In this document: in pieces, positions 45,001 to 58,319 of the stretch
Numbering within the stretch: position 1 is the stretch's first letter
Layout of the letters: each line of letters opens with the position of its first letter
Origin: Kappaphycus alvarezii
Taxonomy: Eukaryota > Rhodophyta > Florideophyceae > Gigartinales > Solieriaceae
Reading direction: 5' to 3'
Assembly (NCBI GenBank): GCA_002205965.3
Contig: NADL03000001.1
Location: 558,001 to 622,000 of the forward strand
Length of the DNA: 64,000 nucleotides
The notes under the pieces: model-generated
The model's input: only the letters and a program-made list of their open reading frames with translations
Databases searched by the model: none
What the model was told of the DNA's origin: nothing
Made by a program: the position numbers and the translations under genes

Positions 45001-48000
45001 ATTTTAACCTCCTTAAGGTACTGCGCAATAGTTACTGCTGACCCCCAACTTCAATATACATGAAAGGATGACATGATAGTTGGTAATTCTTAAGTCTTTG
45101 CGGTGACACACGGTAATCTGAAGTTTCTGCGCCAACTTGTACTCATTTATAGCTTCTCAGAAGTTAACGGAACAAAGCAAAAATGCACCGTCGAAATTTA
45201 TTTCTATATCATATGCAAAAGCGTCCTGTAAATATCGAGAACGTTAAAGGGCAGCTGGGAGAAGAGAACGGATTTAATACAGAATGAAATCCTAAATTCA
45301 GTTGCTTGAGCAAGTGTAATGTGATCAGCTGATGTCATTAGAAACTAAAAAACGTCCTCGCTAATCACTTGGCTGAGTGCTGCTCTGTGCTGTTTGGAGG
45401 GGCAACGGAAGACCTATTTCGTTGAATTTCATTCTTACAGTGTTGCTGATGTGATAAAATTAGTTTCGCGAGGTAGGAACAAGGTGGATACTGTGCTCAG
45501 GCTGAACAGCTGGTTGGTTTCGACTTGTGTAATATTACCTCCTGAAACGGGACGCTTGGTACAGTAAAATATCCTCCGTATTCTTTAATTTGCGTTGTGG
45601 TACCGAAAAACTGCACAGCGAGTGTAGCGGGATGTAAATAACGACCTTTACAATGTTTGCTACTAATCAATGTTATGTGGAAATATTTTTGGCTGAAACA
45701 TTTCGAGGCGTTACGCTAGCTGGAAATCTCCAACATACTATTTCAGAGACGATAACTATCGCTCAAGCGCGAGAAGAAAATTCATGGTTTCAATTAAAAT
45801 AACTGTGTCTGTGTGCCATCTAATAGATTTGAAGACCATATACTATATTATAGTGGGAAAAATTGAGACTGCCGAGTGATTTTGCAAAAGACCGACACCT
45901 AATACATTGTAATCAAGATTAAAATTTTTTTTAAAAATTTACGTATGCGCTTTAGCAGACTATATTTCATTAAAGGACAATTGAGATTTTTCATATTTCA
46001 ACATTAAAATTTTCTCAAATTTTTTGGAAAAATGTTTTAAACCTCTATCTACTTTTCTCCTACAACAAATATTGGCCCTCAATTGAACATCCATTCGGAC
46101 CCTGCATTTTTACTTGTCCCTTTCTTGTATCCTTCTCCGTTTATGTAGCTTTGCGTTCCAAATCTCGAAAATACGGCTACCCGTGCTGCGAAATCGGTTA
46201 CAGTCCTTAATTTGTAGAAGGTAACTGTGGATACTTAAATATTCATAGCCGTATGAGACAGAATATAAAAATGATAAACTTCCGGAGATCACCTCCTCTT
46301 CCCTGTAACTACATTCCAAATACCCTATCCTTCCAAAGAATTTTTATCATCAAACTCGATTACTACATATGCAAACAATGTAGCTTTCATCGGCTCCTCA
46401 TAGGCCTCCATCTGCTCTTGACTTGTCAGGTAGTAGACCCCAGAAAACCAGACACATCCGTAGTACCATTTGTCGACCAAAATACCGAAAACCTTGAGAA
46501 TTTTCTCGCGTATCCTCCCGAAACCAGATTTTTACTTAATTATTCGCTTTTAAAAGAACATAAAAATGATATTCTTGATCTTCCTGTGACTTTTTACTTC
46601 ATAAAATCGGCTTTCACAATCTAGAGACTCTATAAGGGCCTGATCGTTTCGTAGAACCTGTGTACGTGACTCGGAATCCATGAAATTTACGTTTCCAATT
46701 GAAGAAAATTCTTCCTTAAGCCACGCTACCAATCTATCCGAGTGTCTGCTGGAATTTGTAGTCAGTCATGTAGCGTACATTACTGAAACCCGAGACGTTT
46801 CGATTCTTGCTTTAAGTGTTTCATTTCAAGCTGCGATAGTATAGAACCATCTGCTGTATCAAAAAATCGGTACTGCAAAAAAGAGCCTATTAGTAAAATT
46901 TCCAAAGGATGCCGTCTTTCTATCAAATCAAAGAGCAACTTAGTTCCGCTACCATTCATTAATATCGTCTTCCTTTGCGACTGTATTCCTAAATAAATCT
47001 TCTTTCCTCTTTTGGCAACCGCAATATAATACCGTTTCAATCGCGTTAAAGTCAGGTTAGCAATGCTTAAAAGCAACTTCTATTGTTTAAAAAACCTGAA
47101 ATTGCACCCTTCAAAGGCTTGCTAAAAGTTTTGTTCACAAGTGACAATATATTTTTTAAGTTTTGATTGAGAAATTTTACCGTAAAAAAGTTTTAAAATA
47201 TGTTTTTTCGGAATTAAAACTCTTTTTCAAGTATAATTTAAACATTTTCAAATATCTGCCTGATATTGCTTCCAAACAGTGATATTAACTTTCAGACCGG
47301 CAAATAACTAATGCAATTGCCCTGTTTAAAAAAGCGCATGTGTGTGTTCTTTGCTATCTCGAATGCTCATTTCTAACCTTTATGTCGCAATGGCTACCAT
47401 GAGTCCATCTTCATAGGATTTGGTAATACTTTATATATATTTTTTCTATATGCAAGGGATATTTCTTGTACTTCAGATAGTTTTGTACTGGAATTTCAAT
47501 AAGATCGTTACGACCTTTCTTAAGTTAGAATGATACAGGCGTTCTTTCTAATTCCCTTTAGAAATATAAAACATTGAAAAGAGAAAGAAATTTTCCACGA
47601 GAATTTTCGAACTATTATTTCTTTCGGAGCGCTCATAATTTTAAAAGGTCTGAAACTGTCAAATATAGACTTCGAGCCATTCAAGAAAGATAATGTAAGT
47701 GTTTTTCAGAAGCGCTACTTGGTTTTGAAGTATTTAATTCATGACATATCTCCTAATTATTTTTCCGTCCATCCGTAGTAAAATGTTCTAATTTTTATGT
47801 CTTTTGTGAACCGAATTCTCTGTATAACTTTTTTTGTGAGAAATAAATTCATCATTCGAAGTTTAAACTTTTGTACAGTTTTCGTTCAGTCTATTGGTGA
47901 TAATAATAATTTTAATCTTGTAAAGGAACTATAATACGGAGTTTTCTAAGTTTTAATAATTACAATCATCACCATTTTTACCAAAACATGAAATGAAATA

Positions 48001-51000
48001 ATTAATTAAAAGAAGTTTGTTTCGGATATCCTAATATTTTTCATCCTAGAAGAAATTTTTCATTCGCTATGTCCATTTACATCTACTAGAGACATAGAGA
48101 GACATTCAAATGGTCATATGCTTAAAAATACTCCGGATTTCCTGCAATATCTCTTATATTTTGATATTTTACTCGAAAGTAAGAATAATTCATATTCCGG
48201 CGGCATCACACTTTATATTTCATCATATATATTTCACGTAAAGATCAAAGTTCTCATTATATGTAGCAACTCTCCTCCTAGTGTGGTCAGAGCAGAGAGA
48301 AACCTTTGAAAGTAAAAAGATTCTGTTAATTTCAATATGGAGTACTAGAAGATGCATGCGGGAGTTTGCATAATTTTTTATATTTCATTCTTAGCAATAG
48401 GCTTTGAGATATCATTTTTGATCCAAAACTTACTGCATATTCGTTGAAACCTCCTACAAAAAACCCTAAATGATAGATCTAGATGTATAAGCTGCATTCA
48501 CATGGAAGAGGAGTATTATTATGTGTTTTTCAAAATTTACACAGAAAGTGGTTTTAACTGCTGTAATTTCATAAAGTGGCCCATAAAAATTACATATACA
48601 TTTAAATGTACTATATTATTTGATGCTTATTTATTTAAGATGAAAACAGCTATAGTCACAGTGATTACTGCAGCAGTACTTTCTTTTAATTCTATGATCT
48701 TTATCGTACCTCAATCATTCGAAAACCCCACATATTTTTACCTCAGAAAGGTGGGCCCCTATCATTAATTTCCGTAAAATTTTCACATCCTTCATCTGAA
48801 CTTTGTGGATTACTGGATGTTATGTATCTCATTGACACCAAAACTAAAGAAATAAATTAAAATTGATTTTTATAGTCTATTTCGCTCTCAGAAGCTAAAA
48901 GCCGTTGAAGACCCTTCACTTGGATGACATGATTCCTCAAATCGAATATTAATGAATTATCTAGCATCAATATAAGTTGAAAAACATGTTATCAGTTCAA
49001 TATAATTCATTAATTCTAACAATCTATGCGGATTAAAACAAAATTTCATCTACAATAAAACTATATTAAATATACGAGCCCAGAAGCACTTAAAGTTCAC
49101 AAACGTCGAATGAATCAATCTAGTGTAAAAGAAATAATTTTTCTGGTTTGCCAGTAACATATGGTTTTTTATTTCAACGAATCTTTTCATGCTACTGATA
49201 GAGTAAACGGACGAAATGGGAAGTGAAGAAGTAATTGTATATGAATTCAGTACATCATTTAGTTCCATATCAGTTTGAGAATACCATTTCTCTCTTAGAC
49301 GATTATAAAATGTTAAGCTCAATACATGGAGAAAGATATATTACATGAAAAGAGAGAAGTAGTAAATACTCTTGTTGCAAAACTTATTCGTAATGCTAAT
49401 AAAAGTATGCAGATACTGCTAAACTTCCTGGGACTAATTCAAGCAATGGAATCATCAGGATAGCTAAGGATTGTAAACCACTATTTGTTGAGAAACAAAA
49501 TGTATTGAATAAAGTTACTATTCTTTCGAAAAGATTATATATTAATTGGAAAAGAAAGATGGCTGAGAAACATCTCACGAATTTAAAGTCACTTTGATTG
49601 TAAAAATTTTTAAAATATTTGGAATGAGAATCTCATAAATATGAGTGTAAAATTCAATCTGCATTCAGTAAAAATTTGAACTATGTATTTTATTACAGAT
49701 AGTGCTTGTTGAATTGCAAAAATAAATGCAAAAGAAAATGAAATTCCCCTTGAGGTGAAGCACATAGAGTAGTAGAAGAATTATTGCGCAAATGATAAAG
49801 AAAAAATCCACTTGTTTGGCTTCAATTTAAAAGATATCATTAGAACACTTCGAAAAACTGTTATTCACATGAATTAAAAGTATAAATAGCTATCATTAAG
49901 CGAGGAGATCATTCATAGCTCCTACTCTTATAGCTCCTGTGTCACTATCGAAATCCCAAGAGTATCATCGGAGACTTGCGTCACATTGAATTTTATTTCT
50001 TAATTCTTCATGAGTAAGAAGTATCAAACATGGGAGGATGTACTCATACCTTTATTTCTCCTTATTATTACAGATAGTTCAAAACTTTTATCCTCTTCTG
50101 ATACAATTAAATTAATAAAGTACCGCCCTACCTTTCCTGATAGACTAAAAACTAGAAAAAATGGTTGCACGAACTGAGATTAAAGCTAATAAATAAATTT
50201 ACCTTAATCTATAAAAGTTATTTAATGGTAAGGGATCAAAAAGATAAATGATTTAATATTTCAACCTTGAAATCGAGTTAATAGTAAATTTATACCGTAT
50301 GAAGACAGTATTATACATTTATGGTCCTCCAAGAACCTGTTATTAAAGATTTTTTATAAAGAGATCTTATGTAACAGGAGGCACTTGTTTGAAAGCGAAT
50401 TACATGCTCACATATCGGTTCGATGGGACAGAAGTTTCTTTCTCCACGTGATATGTACCGCAATACCTGATATTTTTCCCATTATATGATTAATTTTTTA
50501 TTTGTAATCAAATAGTCCTGCATCTTATTTGCTACGAAAAATAAGCCTGGATGCATTCAAAACGTCAATTGACGCGTCCGAAGGTCCATCCAATGGAAGT
50601 TGTATGAGATGCATGTCACTGTGGAACAATTTCTCCAAGTATAGGTCAAAATAATGCATAAAGTCAAGAATTAAAAGTTAATCCTTGCATACTCTAGTAG
50701 AGCTGAGGAAAAATTGAATCAAAGGCACATTAAGTGTAAAAGATAGTGCTTGAAATAAGAAGGAATCATTGCCTTTATCTTAAGAGGTAAACCAGACAAT
50801 CTCTAGCAGATTGTGATATTTAAAGAGTTTCAATGGCCATACACACTTGAAGGTCAAATTTACTAAATTAAATGATTTATTTATTTATTTTTACGGTATG
50901 AAATGATTTAGACCAATACTGAGGGCTAATTGGTTTCATTCGTTTTTTAATATTATTTTAGGGTTACAGAAGATTCTTCTTTGATATTCAGTGCCCAAGT

Positions 51001-51850
51001 ACAATGAAAATTCTACAATTTCGCATGTAGAGACACTTTCTAATTTTTCAAACTGAAACTGTCTTCTCCCGAGATTATTGATCAAAACACTTATCAGAAA
51101 AATGTGGCTTGATATGTCTTTTTACTTGCTCGAGTTATTTTATATTTAATGGGTTCAATTTGATATAAAAGTATTTCAAATAAACTGCCTCATGCATAAA
51201 ATTTGCTTATTGCATTGACTAAATGGAAGTTGCTCACAGAAGTGAGTGCATATTGTGCAAGAAATTGTGCAAATTTAAACCGGGAACTAATTGGTGAATT
51301 TTTTTCCACTATAGACACGAAAAAGCTTCTTGAGGTAAAAGTATTTTGGGTTTCATAAGTAAAGCATCTTTAGTAATTGAAGAGAATATTATTCAATCCT
51401 GCTCATCGAGCTTGACCACCGGCTTTAAGTGCTGGAGATGTGAACATGAAAATTGTAGCTCCTGGGATTTATTGCAATATTTGAATAATAACTCTTGAAG
51501 AACTTACTGATGATAAAGTGGAAGGTGGTTTGACGGACCGTTATAACTTAATGTGACCCTCGGTGTTTTTTCAAAGGGTGGAGTAGTGTGCTCTCGCATT
51601 AGTTGAGTGAGATTATAGATATGGAGTTCTTCGTACCCCACTTTGATAATCATAATATACCAAAATAGTACTCCTACTGATGGTTTCGTCTGAGTTAATT
51701 GCTAATTTTTAAGTTCACGTTTCAATAAATTCTGAAATAAATTTCACTGTAGCAACGATTTGTCACATATTCCAGTAAAAAATATTTATTTCCAATGGCC
51801 TTTTCATTGTAAAATACGCTAATTTACTTAATAAGATACTGACAAAATAA
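45001..51850. other. Most AT-rich part of the desert
   Basis: Composition is roughly 70% A+T by eye, with long A/T runs. Frames at 46253-46624 (plus), 46550-46732 and 46780-47076 (minus) are the longest; their translations contain some helix-like charged stretches but no motif I recognise. No tandem GTACA arrays occur here. Confidence 0.45.
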
Positions 51851-52210
51851 CAACATGGGGAGAGCCAGAGGCCCTCAGACACTACTAATAGTGAATTTGG
51901 GTAACTAGCTCATAATCTGCCCCTGAACCCCAACCTTCACCCTGATAGGAACCCTCATTCATTGGAATAAAGCTCCAAGCAAGTAGAGACATCGTACCCC
52001 TGGTTAATCTTCGGAATATCAACGAGGTGGAGGTGCCACCAGCTCCTGGTGGTCATATGTCGGCGATCATGCTCACATACAACTCTTCCTGGGCTGATGC
52101 GTCTAAGAAAAACACCTCCGCAACGCCCAAGAATTAGGAGCAGGGCTGAGATGGAAGGATATGATGGGCCTTCAGTTCTCCATCTCCATCTATTACTGCG
52201 CATATATCGA
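51850..52210. other. GC-richer island in the AT-rich desert
   Basis: About 350 bases with clearly higher GC than both flanks and sharp edges. A minus frame (51955-52203) is open but unrecognised. Probably a younger insertion of unknown type. Confidence 0.4.
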
Positions 52211-54840
52211 TTGAATTAAATACTGATTAAATGAATGCTGCTCTTTAAGCACATGTTTATTCACGTTTAACTTTGACGATTTCACCCACAATTATTGCTT
52301 GCAGCTATTCAGATACGAGAAGCACCCCGTTGAATTGATCCCGAAAATCATAGAACGTTCTTTCAAATAAACAGCAACCAAACGAACCAGTTATTCAGTT
52401 TACGGAATACTCGTTATATGCCTGATACTACACAAACCGGCTTCTCCTGCACTTTGGTATGACTTGGAGTTTTATGTTCAGTGGAGAGATTCACAACTAT
52501 CTGAAATATTTTGGGAAGGGTTGCAGTGGCTTCTGTCAACAAAAATATCACTTTTAATCATTGGTCTTAGTTTAACATTCATGAATCGCGAAGCAAATTT
52601 ATTCGCAGGCTCTATATATTATTGTAGAATGCAGTTTCCAGCTATTTAGATTTTTTGGTATTATTTTCTGTATTAGAACTCTCAATTAATGGTCATGAGA
52701 TGAAGCTGGTGGTGTATATCCGGCAAAAAAAAGCAAACGATGATTTTCTAATCTGTAACCGCCATTGAGGGACTTAATTTACATGATTTCAGTCTCATAG
52801 AGGTACTCTGTCATGATTAGACTTTTTTATCTGCAGTGAAATGGATGAGAACTGTCATACGTTTTGAACGTAAACGGTATTCAGTACCATCTACGTAGTG
52901 ATTCTGGATATAACTAAAGGGCATTACGAAGATCCCGTATTCTGAGAAAAACCTCCAAAATTTTCAGAATTCACTTAGAACCTGCATGGGAAATCGGTCG
53001 TGTCACTATGGAACAAATCTTTACAGAAGTCAGCCCCTTTTTTTCAACACTAGACTTCAAAAGTAGGATGAATGTGATGGCATCACCAGGTGGATCACTT
53101 TATTTGTCTAATATGTTCTGATTAAAAACATCATAGTCTGTCTTTAGCCATTGTAGAAATCCTAATACTTTTCTCCCATCACCAACTTTACTGAGTACCT
53201 ATATCTAGCAGAACTGCACAATGGATTAGGGAATATGTTTGGTCCGCTGGAGGCGGGAAGTTCGCGGGATCTTTATAGCTCTATGTAATTCCGAAGTAGT
53301 AACGTGGCCGATAGCTCTGTTCAAAATAGGCGTTCTCACTTGCGAGAGGAGCCTTCCATCAATAGCTTGAATTTTTCCTGTTCCAGATTGTGGTTGTGTT
53401 GGATGAGGTGTTGTTGGGAGTTTCCGTCATTTCCTTGTCGCGTCAAGTACATCCGGCACTTTTTCGTTTCCCGCGTAAATAGTTCTCACGCTTGCCACAC
53501 AACTTGGATTTCAGGTATTTTCTTCCCAAGATAAAGAATTCTGAAACTAAATTACAAACTGTGTGGAATTTAATATTACCTAGGACTTTTTCACATTTAA
53601 TTCTGAAAAGAGGTGGCTCTAATGACTAAAATTTGGAAATTTTTGATGAAATAATTGGAAAAGGTATGGTTGAAAATGATAAGTGATGAATATGGCTGTG
53701 ATCTCACAAATCTTCGTTGTTCTTTTTTTCAAATTATTTATTGTATTGATTCGTTATTATATTACACGTGACGTTTTGTACTTGTGCGTCGTTCTTTCGT
53801 TTTTCGCATTGTTACCACAACGCTTGCATGTCGTGCAGCATGGTAATATTGGCACCACATCGATATCAAGTTGTGTTTCAACAAACAAACATGTTGTCAA
53901 GATTGCGGTTGCTAAATTGGCTGTCAACTGATCTCTCGGCCATCTGAACGAAATAGCCACGAGAAGATTTTAGCAATAATTTCATGTAACAGAGACGTAC
54001 CAACGTTCCTCGGCTGTTCGGGCGCTCCTAAGTTCCAAGTTCGTTTTATGTGCCTCTTTTTATCCCTTTGATCACTGGAGGGATGTGCTTTACTCTATTT
54101 AATATAGCATGAGTAAAAAGGTAAGCACAATCCAATTATAACTCTTTCTACATCCCTCTACATGTTCAAACTGTACTTGCTGAATTAAACTGCTAACTAA
54201 AATTTTATTATCACAGACTATCTGATTCTATCGTTGTATCCACTCTCATTGGTACATTCAAGACTGACAACTTGTTCGACTACATTATCTTGATGCAGCA
54301 TCTTGTGATGATGCATATGCAAATGTATCAACATAGAATCCCAGGTAAACCAACAATAAAATGCCTCGTGTCGGACACTTTAGTGTAAATGAACTGCATC
54401 CCGAAGTTACTCCGTGCACGAATGCTTTTTCGTGTCACATATCACCACATCACAGTAACATGATGCTAAAGAGTGCTGCATATGTGCCTGTTCAACCCCG
54501 AAACCGCTCTCTGAGGGGATACAGACCCGAAAAGCTGTAACGACTCGTGAAAAGTGAAGATATAATCAATTTTAGCGCAATTTTGGATTGAAACTCTAGC
54601 ACACGTAACCACCTCATGAAAATCTTGTGGTCCAAATTTTGACTGACCTGGCCCTCTTGTCTCCGCCATTTCCTTCGAGTAGGCTACTTAAGTGTTATGC
54701 GAACGGAAAACGCGGGGCTTTTCATAGGCATATTCTAGTTTTTCTATCTTTAGTGTTTGATTGGATGTATTTGTGTTTTTCTATTAAGTGAATTCGCAAA
54801 ATGCCACGTTATCGTATAACAAAATTTCAGCCAATAAAGA
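52211..54840. other. AT-rich desert, no supported gene
   Basis: No recognisable motif in either strand. Frames such as 53683-53931 are hydrophobic by composition only. Confidence 0.45.
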
Positions 54841-55051
54841 TAATGAATTTTGGTCCGCGAACATCTAGATAATTGTCTTCTAGAGCACCCTCAAAATTCC
54901 CAGATAAACGACCAGATCCTCACCACATCTGAACCATGCAAACAAAGAAGAAAAGGTCGCCATTGCTACATCGCTTGGTGCTTTTTCGACTTTCTTAAGC
55001 GCAAGCTTGATAATTCTATAGCTCAAGAAACGCCAAAATTGCTCTACCCGT

Positions 55052-55340
55052 GTGGCTGGCCATACACGCAAAGGACTTCTTCATCGTGTACACCATAAAG
55101 GCCAAACACCATGGCAAGAAGTGGTGCTCCCCGGCACCGACGCATTATTCGTTGTTGTCACAAAATTTACAAGAGCTGTTTTACAGAACAAATTCTTCCT
55201 CTTTCTCACTGAGCTCACTGAGCTCGTCTTTTGTGTAACCTTAGCAGTCCTTATTGACTAACAAACACCATGAAGGAATTCATTCTATGTCTCTATCGAT
55301 CTCTTAGGAATACCCCTTTACTTTCTTAAGACATGCAGCA
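55052..55340 (+). pseudogene. Possible gypsy integrase fossil
   Basis: One frame reads PWQEVVLPGTDALFVVVTKFTRAVLQ in blocks (PWQEVVL, then GTDALFVVVTKFTRAV). Gypsy integrases have the same order: P W...(M)DF, LP....G.DAIFVVVDR.TK.V. Further on, LLGIPLYFL (about 55295) stands where HGIP..IVSD is found. The catalytic Asp residues are not preserved, and matches are partial. It lies in the same AT-rich zone as the RT fossil and in the same orientation. Confidence 0.35.
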
Positions 55341-55424
55341 CTACGTATCAGCTTTGTCCCTCTTTCACGATTCCTCTCTCATCCTTATCTGTATTGCGGA
55401 ATTTTTTTACATTGTGTGTATTGC

Positions 55425-55600
55425 AGAAAGCCAAGAGAGACCCAGATGCAGTAAAAATAATAACTAAGTGGTCTACTCCTCCTGAACAGAAACAAAATGC
55501 ACCTCTGCTTGAGACGAATAGCAGTTATGTACAGCTCTTGAACTTTTTTTTCAGTGATCGAAGGTGGACGGATTTTATACTAGTCTCATGGTGATGAAAT
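55425..55600 (+). pseudogene. Possible gypsy RT connection-domain fossil
   Basis: The frame 55394-55594 contains KAKRDPDAVKIITKWSTPP followed by NAPLLETNSSYVQLLNFF. Gypsy RT thumb/connection regions read P.K..AI..W..P, then R.FLGL..YYR.FI..FS. The match is by pattern and spacing only. The order relative to the integrase-like piece upstream is wrong for one intact element, so these would be different copies or a rearrangement. Confidence 0.3.
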
Positions 55601-57340
55601 GCTTCATAATTTGTACTACAAGGGATACAGCCAACTAGTAGAGGTCACTAACTTGATAATTTTTGATATTTTGGCGAATACATCCGCGCTGTCATCAAAT
55701 TTCCTTGAAGATACGAAACTTGTGGGTGTTTTTGGTTTGAATTACCCAGAACTTAGTGACGAAATGACCTCGGTGGGCACAGCTATTCTTGGAGATTTAG
55801 CCTTTGGGAATAGCTCTTCAGTTACAAATTGTAATATTCTACCTGCGCTAAATTCCAACGCGAAGAGTGAGATCCCGGAGTCTACGAAACCTTCTGTCAT
55901 CATTATCACCTTGCAGCGTATTATGCCGAGCCAATGGCAGAGCTCTTAATGGGAGACTAAAGCCTTTAAAGGGTATTTTCAGCGTTTTAATAGGCCGCTG
56001 ACTGTAGACGTAGAGAAACGGGCAATGATAATCGAATTGAAAAGACGTTCAAGTAACTTTTTAACGAGTGATATTGGGTCAAATTTAATTACGCACAGTC
56101 TACACTACACTCCAGTAGAATCCGATCCGCGATTACTTTCCGGGGGACTAAAGTCCGCGATCGCGAGCTTTTGAGCAACAACACGGACTTTTCCGCCCAG
56201 GAAAGAGCCCGCGAGAGCAAATAAATTGGAAGATTCGAAGCCAATTTTGACGATCAGATTACTGTCAGCCCTATTCTGAGTTACTTTCAGTGAATTTTTC
56301 TCCTGATTTCTGCGGCACCGAACTCATACTATTGATCATTTCCCTTGCATCCTTGAGAGACTGATTTATTTCGGTTTAAAACGCATCTGATTCATTCATC
56401 ACTGTATCTCGTATCATTTTTCGCAGTCATTTGTGGTCAGATATTTTCCTCTTTTGTAATCAATTTAGCAATAATATCCATGAAGCCGTCTAGGAATGCA
56501 TGTGATTAACAAGAATTTCTTCTGCTTTCGCTTTCTTGAAATTGCCTCCGGCGGAAATTAAAGATATCTTGTTTTTACATTGCCCAATTCCTTCTGTGTT
56601 TGATTAGTCCAGTGCTGCTATCGTTAGCACCCCTTTCAGTCTCAGATTTTGATTGTTCATCGTCTTCTGATATCACAGCTGCAATCTTTCCTTTAATATC
56701 ATCTATTTCTCTCGATGAACATCAGCCGGACATGAAGGGTTTCAATTTTTTCCCTGGCGTTACAAAGTTTGTCGAACTTTGTTTTCAACTAGTCCTGATC
56801 TGTTACTGGGCAGCCGTTAACTTTTCTCCATCGCTCAAACTTTTCACCACAAGCGCCGAAATATTTTACCAACCGATTGTATTTCTTGCATGATATCTAA
56901 GAGAAGGAGATGTCTTATTTTCTGTCGTCTGGAGAGCCCACTCTGGTTTTGGTCAGTTTCTTTGTTAATTCTTTTGGCAAACAAATGTTGTCGGCGTTCG
57001 GCGATTGGTTGTCCGTCTCATATGGTACGGTTGAATTCAATTCATGAGCTGTTTTGTTATTGCTGGATGCAATTTGCATGTTTGGCGTGTCGCGTGGTGA
57101 ATTTGCGTACTGTATGTCAACGCAGTAGACTCGAGAACAGAGAGAACAAAGCAAACGAAGCAACTGAGCATTTCTGTAGTATCTATCTAATTTGGCTGCA
57201 TGAAACTGTTTCGGTCAGAGATTGTTTCGCGCCGTATCTGGTCGGGTAGTTTGGCTAATAATTTCCGAACCACCAGAATGTTGCTTGCTGGAAATATGTT
57301 TTTTCCGAATTCACCCATTATTTGCGGATCAAACAGTACT
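55601..57340. other. Right end of the desert; weak minus-strand coding trace
   Basis: Around 56300-56720 the minus strand gives alternating frames with helix-like, charged sequence (KKAKAEEILVNHM, FLDGFMDIIAKLITKEEN, REIDDIKGKIAAVISEDDE), interrupted by stops. It may be a very old coiled-coil gene or Gag. A frame on the plus strand (55599-55949) has no motif. Nothing firm can be named. Confidence 0.3.
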
Positions 57341-57381
57341 GTAATTAATTATTGCTTAATGCACAGAATCTAAGCTCAAAT

Positions 57382-57408
57382 TTACTGTACTGTACAGTAC
57401 AGTACTAC
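57382..57408. repeat. TACTGTA/TACAGTA palindromic run
   Basis: TACTGTACTGTACAGTACAG is the first dense run of this family after its absence from 38 to 57.3 kb. It marks the right edge of the AT-rich zone. Confidence 0.7.
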
Positions 57409-57722
57409 TATGAATAATTGCTGAATTCAGGTTTTGCTTAACACGTGTAGTAAGTTTACTGAAATGCAGTTCTGGGATGTACATTCCTGGATTCCGACTA
57501 GTGCACCTCAGAGCTTGCCAAGTGTTCTACATCGGCCATGTGCTCTGGGATGCAAGCACGGATACCCCTAGCTACAGAAGACCATACCATAGTTCTCTGC
57601 GCTAATCGATTCGCAAGCAGGTTGTGCCTGCAGTACAGTAAAATGCCTCCGCGCTATTCGCGAAAGCAGCGTGAAATTGCAGTCGTAAGGAACAGGAAAT
57701 CCTCTACAGCACTGTAGCTGTG

Positions 57723-58104
57723 ATGGCTGAAGGTCGGATTCTCACTCGGCTCCGTCTGTTCCCCAAAGAAACAGGCCCATAGTGAACTACCATGTGGTAC
57801 CGAACACCCCGCGCCCGCTACCTAGTGGCGGGAAGCTCTACTCTTTCACCTTGGTAGAAGCCGCCGACTACCAAACGACACCCAAAGGAGTCTATGGGCA
57901 GACGTCATGGCGCGAGAGTGGGATTATTACGGCCACGGAGAAGGACACCAACCTGCCTGTGATGGGAGCCTACGGCACGGAGCATTTGTGAGGCCTGCTC
58001 GCTGGACCGACTGGTCTGATCTCAACTCTTCGGACGGCGACGACCTTGGTGATGTCGCTGCCGATTTGGAGGGGTTAGAAGCTGGTGGGGAGAAGGATGA
58101 GTAA
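57723..58104 (+). CDS. Small protein with acidic tail, unrecognised
   Basis: ATG 57723 gives MAEGRILTRLRLFPKETG, then a one-base shift at about 57778 leads to PIVNYHVVPNTPRPLPSGG, LYSFTLVEAADYQTTPKG and GVYGQTSWRESG. A second shift at about 57988 leads to RPARWTDWSDLNSSDGDD and an acidic tail EGLEAGGEKDE before TAA. About 126 residues in total. Three observations suggest a real gene: coherent codon-like sequence in one strand, an ATG with no competing upstream frame, and a clean acidic C-terminus. I do not recognise the family. It converges with the Cys-rich gene at 59072-59807. Confidence 0.5.
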
Positions 58105-58193
58105 GGGGCGGGCATATCTCGTGGTATGCTCTAGGTAACTTTGCTGGCAAATAGGTCTTTCCATCACCGGTAACCTCTAAGGTATTCGGGGCC

Positions 58194-58313
58194 CTAACCG
58201 ACCACATCTTTCAAAAATTAAAGCCCCAAATTCCCCCCTGTAGCTGTCGGTGGATACTTTCCTAGGATAGATCGGATATATCTTCCAAGAGTAAAACACC
58301 CAAACCTTTTCCT
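58194..58313 (+). repeat. Two copies of a dispersed intergenic motif
   Basis: The string CCGACCACATCTTTCAA followed by ATTAAAGCCCCAAATTCCCCC (58199-58237, given here in two pieces), and a diverged copy CGGATATATCTTCCAAGAG then TAAAACACCCAAACC (58273-58309). Other copies are at 60594-60642 and 16653-16697, all in the same orientation. Confidence 0.55.
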
Positions 58314-58319
58314 CTTTCC

